From Prorocentrum cordatum (taxonomy: Eukaryota; Sar; Dinophyceae; Prorocentrales; Prorocentraceae), in the NCBI GenBank assembly GCA_963575745.1, contig CAUYUJ010012102.1, forward strand, positions 217,001-281,000: a stretch of 64,000 nt of DNA, in the 5' to 3' direction. Below, piece after piece: positions 31,834 to 43,439 of this stretch. Below the pieces are notes generated by a model. It was not told where the DNA came from. It ran no database searches and was given only the letters and a program-made list of their open reading frames with translations. A program made the translations under genes and the position numbers. The number at the start of each line of letters is the position of its first letter. Position 1 is the first letter of the stretch.

Positions 31834-31892
31834 TGGAGAGAAAGGGAGAGAGAGAGAGAGAACAAAAGAGAGAGAGAGAGAGAGAACTGGAG
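31834..31892. repeat. (GA)n microsatellite
   Basis: AGAGAGAGAG with GGAGA variants. Confidence 0.9.
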
Positions 31893-32405
31893 AGAAAGCA
31901 CACACTTACCCTATGACGTACCCAACCCATTCGCATCAAGTGGCAACAAGGGTTGGCCCAAACTTGCCAGAACAATGGCAGTGCTGGCGCCGTCATATGT
32001 TGTGCAAGCTACATGGGATGCGCTCACGTGACACGATTCGCACGGCAACGACAGAGTGACGAGAAGCGAGGTCCCAGGCTTGATGAGGACATGTGGGCGG
32101 GAACGAAAGGCAACAATAGAACGCGTGTGGGGGGGGGGGGGGGCGAACCGTCAGCGCGGCAGCAGCCGAGGGAAGGGGGCCGGGGGCAGAGGACGACGAC
32201 GGAAGTGACGGGAGGAGACCGAAGAGTGTTGCTTTTGTCGGTAGTTCGCTAAAGATGCACCGCTGCCTGCGTCATGTCGCCACGGCGCTCGAACAACTGA
32301 TTGAACCTGCTTATAGTTAGTGCAAGAAACGAGCGAAGCTCAACTCGGCTGCCAACATCTCTGCTTCCTTCCTGACGACCCGGGAACTCGAACCAACGCC
32401 CAAGC
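31893..32405. other. No supported feature
   Basis: Includes a G14 run near 32131-32144; no gene seen. Confidence 0.3.
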
Positions 32406-32409
32406 AACA

Positions 32410-33045
32410 GAAAACTGCGTCACTCCGCTGGACTCCAAGGATGGCGAGGTCTCCTGGTGGTCCGCATAAGACTTCACTCCGCTGAACCCCCAAGCAGCCC
32501 TCCAAAGTGACGACACTTTCGCAGATCGCAGCCCCCTAGGGATGACGATGTCTAATCTGAATATGGGTGGTGCCTCATTCCGATGGATCCCCCAGCGGCC
32601 CTAGAAAGTGGCCACAATTTCGCAAACCACGACCCCCGAGAGATGTCGAGGTCTAATCTGATTCTGAGTGGTGCCTCATTCCGCTGGACCCCCAAGCGGT
32701 TCTCGAAAGTGAAAACAGTTTCGTAGATCGCAGACCCCCAAGAATGGCGAGGTCTAGTCTGAGTCTGGGTGGTGCCTCACTCCGCTGGACACCCAGCAGC
32801 CCTCGAAAGTGACGACAGTTTCGCATATCGCAGCCCCCTAGAGATGGCGAGGTCTAATGTGATTCTGGGTGGTGCCTCACTCCGCTGAACCCCCAGCAGC
32901 CCTCGGAAGTGACAGCAGTTTCGCAGATCGCAGCCCCCCAGAGATGTCGATGTCTAATCTGAATCTGGGTGGTGCCACACTCCGCTGGACCCCCCAACAT
33001 TCTTCGACAGTGGCGGCAGTTTCGCAGATCACAGCCCCGCAGGGA
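32410..33045. repeat. Minisatellite, period about 100, six units
   Basis: GTGGTGCC occurs at 32567, 32668, 32769, 32869 and 32969. Each unit contains CACTCCGCTGGACCCCCAGC, GAAAGTGACGACAGTTTCGC, AGATCGCAGCCCCC and GATGTCTAATCTGAATCTGG with few changes. A partial unit starts the array. Confidence 0.9.
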
Positions 33046-33059
33046 TGATAGGAGGCAAG

Positions 33060-33295
33060 CTGGCACGCAGGAGGGAGCGAGGTACGAGGCAGGTAGGAGA
33101 GATGAGAGGAGGGGGGCGGGAAGGAGAGTGAGATGCGCGCGCAGTGCCCTATTCAACACGCGAACCCAAACGCAGGAGCGTTGGACAAAAACATGATTTT
33201 GCCATTCCCCCCGTAACGGGGCGGGCCCCCGTGGGGGGGGGGGACGGTAACGTCGTCGGGCCCGCGGGGGGGGGGCCCAGGCACCAGACGACGAT

Positions 33296-33328
<33 letters not shown>

Positions 33329-33560
33329 CGCCTCTGAGGGTCCCCAGGAGAAGAGTCTCCGGGGGCCTCGGGAGATCTCAAGGCCTCTGGAGGCGACCGA
33401 AGACGCTTCGAGGCACTCCGAGACGACGACGACGACGACGACGACGACTAGAACAACAAGAACGAGGACGAGGACAAGCACGAGGACGACGACGACCACG
33501 AAGACGACGGCGGCCGCCTCTGGAGGCATCTGGAGGCCCTCCGATGGCTGTCAACACCAC
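33060..33560. repeat. G/C-run hairpins and (GAC)n microsatellites
   Basis: GACGAC arrays lie at about 33291-33330 and 33421-33515. Bases 33205-33275 have CCGTAACGGGGCGGGCCCCC with long G runs that can fold. GCCGCCTCTGAGG / GCCGCCTCTGGAGG words recur near 33327 and 33510. Confidence 0.8.
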
Positions 33561-34133
33561 ATCATGGGTCTGAGTACGGCGCCATACCTGCGGGGGGGCT
33601 CCCCCCTTCATACGCTCGTTACCATTACTGGGGGGGGGCCGCAATGGACGTCATTGCGGGCGGGGGACCCCCCCGTAACGGACGTTCTGGATACAAGGGA
33701 TACAAGAAAAAAAAGAAAGAGAGAGAGAGAGTGAGAGAGAGAGATATGGACAGAGAAAAGGAAGGATGACGACAGTGGCGAGGGTGGTTGGGAAATGACG
33801 ACGGTGACGACAACAATCTCCGACAAAAAGAGCTCGACGCCCCTTAGACTGGTTCCGTAACCCCCGCTCCCCGACATCAAGTACTGCCACCAATACTTGA
33901 AAGCCACGCTGGCGAAACTGTTCGAATATCACTGCAGCGGTCTGCCCAAACCCGGAGCGAACGAGGCGTCCCCGCATCAGACCGCGTCGCTCCAAGTTGA
34001 AAGACGTACGCAGCCTCGGGCAACGCGGCTCCCCTGCGTCCACACGAGACTGGTTCCCACTTCCCGCCAGATTCTGCAATATACGTCAATGAACATAACC
34101 TGACGCGCCAGGAGACCGTCTTTTCTTTGAATC
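33561..34133. other. No supported gene; (GA)n at 33716-33745
   Basis: Short AGAGAGAGAG run, G9 and C7 runs around 33590-33680. The rest is unassigned. Confidence 0.35.
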
Positions 34134-34315
34134 GGCGATCGCCCGGGTGATCCCGGGGGGGGGGGGGAGAAGGCCGGTCGATAATCTAACCTTCGCGCTG
34201 TGGGCAGCCCTGCATATGCCCGCGCCCCCCCCACCCCAGACCTGCACAACTGGCAAGGTTAGGTTATTCTGTGTGGGGGGGAGGGGGGGCAGGCCCGATT
34301 ACCCGGGCTATCGCC
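34134..34315. mobile_element. FB-K foldback element
   Basis: GGCGATCGCCCGGGTGATC pairs with GATTACCCGGGCTATCGCC, and inner TAATCTAACCTT pairs with AAGGTTAGGTTA. Each arm is followed by a G run. No target duplication seen. Confidence 0.65.
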
Positions 34316-35949
34316 GGACCCTAAAAAAACAGTCCCCAGATGCGCCGTCAAAGACACCGTCTGCACAGAGTCGGACTTTAGACAAATTCCTGGCAGCGCG
34401 CTGGATGCCGAAATCGTCGCTGCCCGCCCAGCCGCGCACCGCCCGAGTGCACTCTGCATCGGCCCGCGTGTCCAGCTCGCGTGCCCGCCGTGCACGATGT
34501 CTACGAGGCTCAAATGTGTACTCATACGATTCGTATGCGCGTGAATCCCACCAGCCCTCTGGGCGCAGGTGGTCTAACGATAACTGTCTTTCCTCTTCCA
34601 CAAGCCCTCCTTCCCCTTCGGGGAGGGGCTTACCTCCTCCACCTAGGATGTGGACGCGGGGTTCCGCGGGCAATTGGAGCGTCCAAAACGGCCTCGGCGA
34701 GGCTCAAATTTGTACTCCTATGATTCGTATACGTGTCAATTCAACCATGGGCCCGTAAAGTGGATCGCTGACTCGCCGCTCCAAGTCCATCCAGCCATCT
34801 ACAGTTTCGGTGCGCACCACGAACTTTTAGTTGTGTTCCAAAAGATCTCTGCAACCATGGGCCGCCCCGATGAAGCCTCCGCGCCGGACTGACGACTCGT
34901 AAGCTCGATCTCACGTCTCTGGCCTCACGCGGTTTCTTGATATGCAAACTGTGTCCATCATGAGTTTGCTGGATTAGTAGATGCGCGGGCGATTATGACT
35001 CAAGGGTCCGATGGCCAAGCTTCCATTCATTGACAATGTCACATTGCACCAGGCGGCTTCGCCACTGGAGCCACTTGCGAACATTGACGGACACCCCGTT
35101 TCTTCTCCTCGCCATCGCTCTGGCCCGATAGTTAGACGAGGCAAGCATACAAGGCAGGAAACTACACGACTAACCAAAAGCATGAAAGCCTGACAAAAAT
35201 GCTGCCACCTCAACTCAGCACTGGTGAGCTGGCGTGTGTGTACGTAAAGATCAATCAAGGCGAACTCGAGATGCTTCAAGTTTTCCGCGAGCCCTGCCTC
35301 CATACGCTCAGGTTCGAAGTCAGCCTTGTGCAGGTCCCGCTGCGCCGATCGGCGGGGGGCCAAGAGAGCTGAGCAATGACTTTCGCTTCACCCAGGCCGC
35401 CTCCAACCCCCACTGTGGCGTAAACTCGCGGCGCCTTGCTAAGTCCGCGATCCGCAAAATTGCCAAGAACTCTCCGCCGCTACGCCTACATGATCTGAAA
35501 GGCAACCTTGCTCGCCTGATCCTCCCTCTCGCCATTGAGGAAGTCTAATTGTGGCTACGGTGAGGAAGGGGATGCGGAAAAAGGGAAGGAAGAAGACGAG
35601 GAGACAGAGCAAGAGGCAGAGGCGGAGGAAGATGACGAGGTGGAAGAACCATACCCAAATAAACAAAACATGCCTCAACGATGCTAACGTACGCATGCCC
35701 GTCCCAAGCCTCCGCCTCCTCACAAGCCCTTACAACAATTATGTCTTAAATGCGGGAAGTACAGCCATGAAGCACGACCGCCCGATGGTACTACAATTCG
35801 GGCGAGAACCCAATTCTGGAAAAGGGCTACCATCAATCCTTCTAGCTACACTGTACGGACGGCGACGAAGAAAGACCACCACCAAAAAAAACGCCTGGCG
35901 AAAACCCCGCTTTGAAAAAGCAGCCGTAAACCCCGTCTGGCCATACAAC
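34316..35949. other. No supported gene; one 54-bp direct repeat
   Basis: CGAGGCTCAAATGTGTACTC...GATTCGTATGCG at about 34503 recurs at about 34699 with few changes; ACGATTCGTATG is palindromic in both. Frames 35234-35548 and 35551-35985 are basic and unrecognised. Confidence 0.35.
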
Positions 35950-36520
35950 TTATGTCAAAGTGTCTCAAACATATCCCCGGTTTAGGACGGACCGCTCTGC
36001 ATCCGTGTAGCTGTTGTACACATTCGGATGTCTGATGATACGGGCGATGGAAAAGTCAAACGGAAATCATAAGATGAAAACGACCGGCCCTCCACCCGTG
36101 GTACCTGCTGGAAACTTTTACGACGAATGTGTTCAGTAGTGAGGGGAGACCAACATCTTGAAACTCCCCCATGCATCCGCGTGACAAGTGGGCGAACTTA
36201 GAATAATGTGCGCGGCGTTAAGGCGGGATCCATACATTGGAAAAGACCCACCTTCTATCCATCAATATGTCAACACTAAAGACGGATGTGCGCAACTCAA
36301 GGGCAAGAACCACGCTTTGATAAAGAACCGCTCTCATTCCGTACGACTATCGGAAACTTGAAATTTGGACACATTTGCGCCTGCGCCGCTAAATCGAGCA
36401 CCACGCTTTCAACACCACCCCCTCCATCAGTGTGACTCTCGAAACTTTAATGCGAATGTGCGCGGCGCCAGGGCGAACTCCAAATTTTGAGAACAACCTT
36501 CCTCCATCCATGTAACTGCG
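35950..36520. repeat. Degenerate minisatellite, reverse complement of the 25650-26260 family
   Basis: GCGAATGTGCGCGGCGCCAGG (about 36451) is the reverse complement of the CGCCGCGCACATTCGC word at 25985. CTCCATCCATGTAACTGCG and CCATCAGTGTGACTCTCGAA-type words recur about every 95 bases. Confidence 0.65.
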
Positions 36521-37780
36521 CTTGTTCTCCAGATTTGGGCCATTTGCGGAACGACTGTCGGCGAAACGCCCAGCCCGCCCTAGCGATGCGTGACGGGGAG
36601 TTGTCTATCCGGATAAAAGATGGGGCCTCCTCTGCCGACTTCCCTCGTCATCGCCTGGCCATCATCGCACCACGCCCCCAATCGTGGAGGAGGCCAGGGA
36701 TACTGCGCAATGTTTTTTGTATTCTGCTGCTGTCGACAGGGGCGTATGAGGCGGCAGCACAGATGATCGAACTCCCAGATGCAGAACGGAAGAAATATGC
36801 TGGCCTGGCGGCACCTCGCAAACATATGACTGCTGTTCCTGCTGCTACTCCTCAGTCGCACGGCGGATCGGGACACCTTCCAGGCAAGAGCCCGGGGAGA
36901 CCAAAAATGGGGACGGGGGCCTGCCTCGATGTCGCCGGCAAGAACAGGTGAACGCGTCCTGGAGCTCTGAGGCGGAGCGCGTCGCCATTGCGACAGCACG
37001 ACAAAAGACGAGCTCGGAGGCCTTCCCAATTAGGGGCTCCACCGCGGAAGCACGCGGCAACAACGGAAATCGGTGGCCCTGTGGCCATCAGGCGGCCGAG
37101 CGTGCCCGCACAGGCTGCGCTGCTTCTGAAACGCGCGGCCGCGCGGGAGCCGTCTCTTCCTCGCACTCCTCCGTCCGTCCTGTGGCTCCGAACGCTGTCA
37201 AAATGCTGTACCCAACCAGGATCCCTCAACTGGGTAACCACATGCAAACCCTTTCCCTGTAGGTCGGATTCCTGAAACGCTGGCCGGGGTTCAGACTTCA
37301 ACGGATGTGTGAAGCTAAATGAACCCCACGGGCGTGTCTCACACTCCAGCGCCGATTGGACCCGCAGGGGTAGGGTTCACAATTGGGCGCAGATCCCCCC
37401 CCCTTCCGAGCTGCCAATAGGCGAATTGTAAACTTGCAAAACGGCAGGCGAGCCTGCAAAAAAACACATTCCGGAGCGCCAGGTCATGATGCGCACGGCA
37501 CTGGCACAGAAATCGGCCATGGCCCCTTCCCCGCGCACGATGCCGCTACAGTGCGGGCGCGGCCGCAAGGAACCCTCGCAAGAAACCCAACCCTGAGAAC
37601 CCGTGCGCGAGATGCACCTGCGGGGAAACCTGGAGCACTCTGAACGCAGCAGCGCCTCCAAAGGCTGCGAGAAGTCATCGCGCAGCGCGCGGAGCGATGA
37701 AACCAAGGATACCCTGACGAAAAGCATATGGTTTGTTGATGCGTGCCCCCACTGTACTGTCGAGAACCATCCAACAACCA
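36521..37780. other. No supported gene
   Basis: A 154-aa plus frame (36487-36951) has a short hydrophobic stretch (GILRNVFCILLLSTGAY) but no recognisable domain. Nothing else stands out. Confidence 0.25.
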
Positions 37781-38852
37781 TCAACTCACAATCACCATGG
37801 AGCCCGAGGCGACGAAGTCGTCCGGTATCTGCATCTTCGCCTGCACTTTCAGCAGCCGCGCCACTTCGTCGCCCTCCTTCTGGAGGTGCTCTCGCGCCTG
37901 CACCGCCTGCGGGTCCATGGGAGCCGGGCCCTCGGCGAACTGTGCGACGTGCTCGCACTTGACCATGAGAGACGTATTGGCTTAGGTCGGGCATGTCCCT
38001 CCTGCAGGCGGATTTTGGACGAGAAATTCGCCGGCCCAACGGGCCAGAGGCGTGCTAAGATCTCTGGTAACTGGTTAACAATATTTCTAGTTCGCGCGCG
38101 CGGAGCGGCCCCTGGGGGCCCCTGGACGAAAAGTACCCCGGCAAGGTCCCGGGAGAAGCCACCAGAGCACTCCAGGGGAGGGCCATTTTTCGACACCCCT
38201 CACGAGGATCGTGGCTTCCGAGGGGGGAGCAGCAATCGACTACCCCCCCTCCCGCCCCAAGAGGCCCCCAAGAGCCCCCCAAGAGGCCCTGGGGGCCCCA
38301 AGACGCCGCCAAGGAGCCCCAAGAGACCCCCAAAAGATCCCCAAGAGGCCCTAAAGAGGGCTCCAGGGCCAGCGGCATGCGAAGTGATTAAATAAAAATA
38401 GTCAAACATTCCTCCCAAATAGCCAAAAATAGTTAAACAATCGTCCCCAGACTACTTTTGGCCTATTTTTGAACATTCCTCCTGTAGAGAGACATGCCCG
38501 ACTTAAGTATTGGCCCGACCGAGCTCAGACCTGATGCTCGCCTCCGTGGCAGCGGCATGTCTGGCCACCCTGCCGCGCAGCCTCCTCGCAGCCTCGCCCT
38601 CTGCGTACACCGAGGCTGCGAGATCCATCCACGCGCGCGCCTCGAGGCTAGACTGGAAGGTCAAGCAATCCACCAATGGTGCCTCCCAAGGTGCAACATC
38701 CGCGCTGGCGGAAGCGGACAGCCTGGACGACTCCGCCCGGGATCGCCTCAGAGAGTCCCGGGCGCCTGGCTCGACGTACGCCTGCTCTTCGCTGCTGATG
38801 CGCAAGACGGTGTTCTCTGTCTCGCGGATCAGCTCGAAATTGCTGTCCTCTA
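37781..38852 (-). CDS. Candidate host gene G2, 3' part, interrupted by an FB-E element
   Basis: The minus strand has an upstream block from about 38852 to 38507, containing FELIRETENTVLRISSEEQ and ending GRANT. The downstream block starts at 37973 (SLMVKCEHVAQFAEG...) and ends with ...GSMVIVS and a TGA at 37781-37783. Between them lies FB-E (37982-38506). Unspliced, the upstream frame meets TAA in the element's first bases. Removing the element plus one 8-bp duplication (533 bases) joins the blocks in frame as GRANT-SLMVKC. The protein is charged, probably helical, and unrecognised. The upstream limit is set by a CCCTAG at about 38853-38858, a plausible 3' splice site. The start of the gene is unknown. 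Confidence 0.45.
37982..38506. mobile_element. FB-E foldback element, 525-bp copy inside G2 (TSD GTATTGGC)
   Basis: The ends are TTAGGTCGGGCATGTCCCTC and GAGAGACATGCCCGACTTAA. A perfect 8-bp duplication GTATTGGC is at 37974-37981 and 38507-38514. It is longer than other copies because its interior carries a GCTAAGATCTCTGGTAACTG segment shared with 39068-39185 and a GCCCCAAGAGG-family stretch (38240-38365). Confidence 0.92.
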
Positions 38853-38859
38853 GGGCAGT

Positions 38860-39730
38860 ACGAGATTGCCCCAAGAAGGCCCCCGAGGCTCGCGGGGGTG
38901 CCTCACGACGGCCCCGAGAGGTGCGCAGAGGGCTTCAAAAAGACCCCTCAGAGGCCCCCAAGACGCACCCACGAGGCTCCCCAGAAGCACCCACAACACC
39001 TCACGAGGCCCCTGGAACTGCCAAAAGACTCCCAAACCACTCAGAAAAGACTCCAAGAAACTCTCGGACTTCGCCAGCCCAACGGGCCAATGGCGTGCTA
39101 AGATCTCAAGTAACTGGTTAACAATACTCTAGTTCGCGCGCGCGGGGCCGCCCCTGAGTCCCCGGACGAAAAGTACACCCGCAAGTCCTGGCCAGATCCC
39201 AACAGGCTCCCAAGAGCGCTCCAGGAGCGCTTCAAGTGGCCTCCAAGAGAGCTCGATATGGTCCGAGACGGTCCAAGAGCGATCCAAGCCGCCAAAGATT
39301 GCCTGACGCAGAAGTTCGTGATTTCTCTTCAGTTTCTGACGGTTTTTGACGTTCTCGCTTTTTCGGCTTACCGGCGCTCCAAGATGGCCCAAGAGGCTTC
39401 CGAGACCGCCCCAAGAGGGCCCACGAAGCCTCCAAGAGGGCCCCAAGACGGCCCAAGATGACCCCAAGACAGTCCAAGAGGCGCCCAAGACGGCCCAAGA
39501 GAGCCCCAAAACGGCCCCAAGAGGGGCCCAAGAAGGGAACCAGGAACCGAAAAGTCCAGCCTTCAGCCCCAAGAGGCCCCCAGGAGGCCCCAAGAGGTTC
39601 CCAAGAGGCCCCGAAGGGCCCCCAAGAGGCAAAACAAGAAGCCCCAAGAGGCCCCAAGAGACCACATCACGGCCCCAAGAGGCCTCGAAACTGCCTCCCA
39701 AAAAGCCCTGAGAGGCCAACCACGAGAGCC
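38860..39730. repeat. GCCCCAAGAGG-family degenerate repeat
   Basis: Bases 38870-39060 and 39190-39715 are dense in CCCAAGAGGCCCC / CCAAGACGGCCC words. Bases 39068-39185 repeat the FB-E interior (GTGCTAAGATCTCAAGTAAC, TAGTTCGCGCGCGCGG). The core TTACCGGCGCTCCAAGATGG at about 39368 parallels cores at 13659, 50774 and 51094. Confidence 0.7.
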
Positions 39731-40300
39731 CAACCAACATCCGTGAGGCCTCTGACCCGCCACCCACCGCCTCCGAAAAATGGCAGCCACCCAACCGCAC
39801 CGCATTGACAACACCCCGACAAACGACAGCGGCGAGACAATCTGGGCCGGCGGAATGAGCGAAGCGATTAACTAAATCCGCAGAGACTCCGAGAGGCACG
39901 CAAGAAGCTTCTGGCCTCTCTACTCGCCCTCCAACTTCTCCTCCTCCGCCTCCTCCTCCTCATCCGCTTATTCTTCCTCATTCCTCCTCCCTCCTCCCCC
40001 TCCACCTCTCCCTCCTCCTCCACCTCCTCCTGAGCTCCGATTCCTCCTCCATCCGCCCCCTCTGGAGGCACGATGCCCTGCCCAGCCCTTCATTCGACTG
40101 ATGCTCCTCCACATCCCTGAGCAAGGCAATTCGCCTGGGCATCGTTTCTGGATGGGTCGGCGGGGTTACGCGAAGCGTCTCGAATAACTGCGTCACCTCA
40201 CTATCGCCTGGGGTTGAAAAAAGCTCCGACTCGAGAACACACGGAACCTGCTGCCTTCGTCCTCCGTCACGCCCTCCTCGTCGCCTCATCACCCTCCCCC
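39731..40300. other. CTC-rich tract and a possible minus-strand exon fragment
   Basis: Bases 39925-40035 are CTC-rich. Minus-strand 40020-40270 reads a plausible protein piece (ELFSTPGDSEVTQLFETLRV) that runs into the repeat-coded Arg/Glu tail. TTTCTGGATGGGTCGGCGGGG at 40145 resembles 59584, suggesting a repeat rather than a gene. Confidence 0.3.
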
Positions 40301-40335
40301 TCCCGATTCGAGCGGTGTCAACCGTGAGGTTGCAG

Positions 40336-40387
40336 GGATCGACACCTCGTGTGTTCCCAAAAATGTTTCTGGGAACGTCGATCCCGA
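40336..40387. repeat. Strong hairpin
   Basis: GGGATCGAC...GTTCCCA and TGGGAAC...GTCGATCCC pair around an AAAATGTTTC loop. Confidence 0.75.
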
Positions 40388-41024
40388 AGTTCCCAGAAGC
40401 TACGCGCCGCTCCCACAGTTGATGCAGGTGCGTGCCAAGCCATCTGCTGCGAAATGCGACGGGAGGGACACAATGCATGCCTCCAGGGCCTCGGTGGACG
40501 CCCCCCGCGGCATCTTGGGGCCCTCTTGGGCTATATGTAGCCGCCTTGCGGTATAGGCACTTTTGGGATGTCCTGACGCCCTCTTGGAACGTATGAAGCC
40601 TGTCCAGAGGCCCTCTTGCGGCGTTGTGGACCCTTCTTGGGCCACTCTTGGTGCGTGTGGAGGTGCCTCTTCGGCCACACCGAGCGACCCTGGTGGCACC
40701 TTGGGCTGACAAAAACGGGTATGTCAAACAGTCATGGGCGCCCGTGAAACAAATACTGTAAAGCGTACATGTCAATACATAGTTTACACCACGCAAGTTT
40801 CCCTTCCTAAAAAGAGAATACACTTTACCCCCCCCCCCCGGACTTTACGCTTCCCCATGGGATAATACAATTTAATATATATATATATATATAAATGAAA
40901 TCATACCATCCCTGGCAGGCCGGTTTCCCCCCCCCCCCTGAGGTTCCCTGGAAAAAACACTATGCGGTGACATTGTTTGTTCTAACATAACGCTTGTTCA
41001 CGAATCCCTTGCAACATATGAAAC
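40388..41024. other. No gene; GCCCTCTTGG words, C runs and (TA)n
   Basis: Bases 40510-40690 are reverse-oriented GCCCCAAGAGG-family words. C10 runs are near 40830 and 40930, with TATATATATA at about 40876-40893. Confidence 0.5.
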
Positions 41025-41335
41025 GAAGTGCACACGCGCGCGTCGTCGCGCGCGCATGCCGAAATCCTTCAAAAACCTCCGGTGCCGGAAGGTACATCAA
41101 TATCGATACCCTTAGCATTGCAGCCTGGCGTGTGGTCTGGCACGTTCCGCGGAGCGTCCCGTGGCGAGTCCCCCTGGCACGTCGCGCGGTGCACGTCCAT
41201 TGGCACGTTCCGTATCGCGTCCCCTTGGCACGTCCCGCGGTGCGTGCCCATGGCACGTCCCCTGGCACGTCGCCTGGCGCGTCCCTTGGGACGTTCCGCG
41301 GCGCGTCCTCTTGGCATGTTCCCTCTGTCGATTAG
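41025..41335. repeat. TTGGCACGTCCCGCGG minisatellite, period about 25
   Basis: At least seven copies of TGGCACGT(C/T)CCGCGG(T/A)GCGT in 41134-41325. Bases 41025-41075 (CGCGCGTCGTCGCGCGCGCA) resemble 41833-41880. Confidence 0.8.
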
Positions 41336-41589
41336 TTCTGGGGCAGCTACCATCTGCTCAGGCAGCTCGAGCTTACGATCCAGATCAGTTCGGTGAGGAC
41401 TCGGATGCCAGGGAGGACTCGATCCACAACGCTATATAGAGCACAATCGCGGCATGGCACATCGCAGTTCAGCACGGCGTAGCACAGCACATTCCTCGGC
41501 ACAGTACATCATCATCGATACATTCAGCATTGCATGTGCCCGTCGCCCGATTAGGTGTCTTTGAAATGTTGCAACGCCTTACATTTCTA
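41336..41589. other. No supported feature
   Basis: GCACAGTACATC / GTAGCACAGCACA words near 41450-41520; otherwise unassigned. Confidence 0.3.
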
Positions 41590-41960
41590 TATTCCTTTCC
41601 GGGTTCGTGGGTCGATCATGTTCCCAAAAAACATACAACAACACAGGGTTCGCAACACTGACTTGCTAAAAAAGCTTCCGCGCGAGCTCTTGCGAAATCT
41701 GAAGAAAACCATTTGTTTTTCAAGATTTTCACAAAGTGCTACCAAACGGGCGTCGCGCGCGCGCATGTCGAAATCTGTCGAACGCCCTTGCGCGTGTGCC
41801 GTCGCGAGAACCCTCTGCAAAAAATGGGACGAAGTACAGACGCGCGCTTCGTCGCGCGCGTAGGCCGAAATCCTTCAAAACCCATCGGTTCTCGGAAGGA
41901 TTTCAAAATCGCGCGTCCAAAAAACCTACAAAAAACCCAAGGGTTCGCAACACGGATTTT
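41590..41960. repeat. Degenerate repeat with CGCGCGC words, related to 24440-24960
   Basis: GGGTTCGCAACAC occurs at about 41647 and 41940. GTCGCGCGCGCGCATGTCGAAA and TCGTCGCGCGCGTAGGCCGAAA mark successive units. Confidence 0.6.
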
Positions 41961-41986
41961 CAACAAAAGCGTGCGCGCGCGCTCTT

Positions 41987-42548
41987 GCGTCGTCGTCGTC
42001 GTCGTCCTCCCTCTTCCCTCGTCGTCGTCGTCGTCGCCGTCGTCGTCTTCTGTCTTTCCTCGTCGTCGTCGTCATCGTCTTTCGTCGGCGTTTCGTCGTT
42101 GTCCCTCCTATTTCGTCGCCGTCGTCGTCGTCGTCGTCGTCTTCACTCCTCCCTCGTCGTTATCGTCCTCCCTCGCCCTCGTCGTCGTCGTCGTCGTCCG
42201 TCGTCGGCGCCTTGTCGTCGTCCCTCCTATTTCGTCGCTGTCGTCGTCGTCTTCGTCGTCGTTGTCGTCGTTTTCGTCTTCCCTCCTCCCTCGTCGTTGT
42301 CGTCGTCGGCGTCGCTGTCTTTCCTCTTTCTTCGTCGTTCGCGTCGTCGCCGTCTTCCCTCATCCATCGTCGTTGTCGTCGTTGTCGCCGTCGTCGTCCT
42401 CCCTCCTCCCTCGTCGCCGTTTTCGTTGGCGACGTCGTCGTCGTCTTCGTCGTCGTCGGCGTCTTCGTCGACGTCGGCGTCGGCGGTGTCGTCGTAGTCG
42501 GTGTCGGCGGCGCCGTCGTCGTATTTGCCGCTGTCGTCGTCAGCGTCG
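41987..42548. repeat. (GTC)n / (CGT)n array, about 560 bp
   Basis: TCGTCGTCG with TTCCTCCCTCGTCG interruptions spaced about 60-70 bases, giving a higher-order pattern. Ser/Val/Arg-rich or Thr/Asp-rich frames here are artefacts. Confidence 0.9.
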
Positions 42549-43164
42549 GTGTCGTGGCCAAGTGCCATGTGGTACCTACCGTCACGGTCTTGTCTTAAGA
42601 AGTGTTGCGACCAAGTTGCGGGTGGGTGGGTGGGATGCGTGCGCGAGCAGTGGCGGTGGTCAGGCGCGGTGCAGGGTAGTCAATTGCACCACATACGTCG
42701 CACCACATGGCTTACGCCACAGATCTTGCACCACATAGATTGCTCTACTGGCCTTACACCGCTTAGCTTGCTGGGTTGCGGGTGGGTCGCGGGGGGGACG
42801 ACGGCAACATACAACAACCACAACAACAGCAGCAACACCAATCATTATAAGACTGTTCGCTCTTACTGGCCCGTGTGTCATTCAAAACGAATTCTCCACA
42901 CCCACGATACCCGCCCTTTTTGTCTTCGATCACACCCCCTTTGGGAGGATTATTTCTCTTTGCGGGGGGCGGCGGGCTCAAACAAGTGGGCAAACCTGAA
43001 CGGGCGGACGATCCTTCGTGGGCGTACGTGTGCCCGCCATTGGAATTGGTGTAGGCCCTGCAGAAGAGGAGGTGGATAACGAGGGAGAGCGGGAGGAAAG
43101 GAATGGGGGGGACGAAGGAAGAGGACACACGCCAGGAGAGAAGGAGCGAAGAAGGGGCGGTTGA
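42549..43164. other. No supported gene
   Basis: Bases 42680-42775 contain the CACCACATGGCTTACGCCAC-type repeat also seen near 27835-28050. Confidence 0.35.
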
Positions 43165-43435
43165 TTAGAGGCAGAGGGAAAGAGAGAGAGAGAGAGAGAA
43201 AGAAAGCGAGCGAGAACAAACACCATACATATCAGAAGGGTAGAAAGAGATAAGGGAAAGAGAGAGAGAAAGGAAGAGGGAGGGATGAGGCAGGAGAGGG
43301 GAGGGAGAAGGGAGGAGGAAGAGGAGGGAGAGGGGATAGGGCAGAGAGACATAAGGATGAGGGAAGAGAGGAAGCAGAGAGAAGGGAGGAGAGGAGGGAG
43401 GCGCGAGGAGGGAGAGAGAGGAGGAGCAGGAAGGT
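43165..43435. repeat. GA-rich microsatellite
   Basis: AGAGAGAGAG and GGGAGAGG-type purine repeats. Confidence 0.9.
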
Positions 43436-43439
43436 ACGA

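Noticed and set aside
32300-32420. Minus-strand tRNA-like T arm (GGTTCGAGTTCC)
   Set aside because: Flanking bases do not form a T stem, and no anticodon or acceptor stem could be built.
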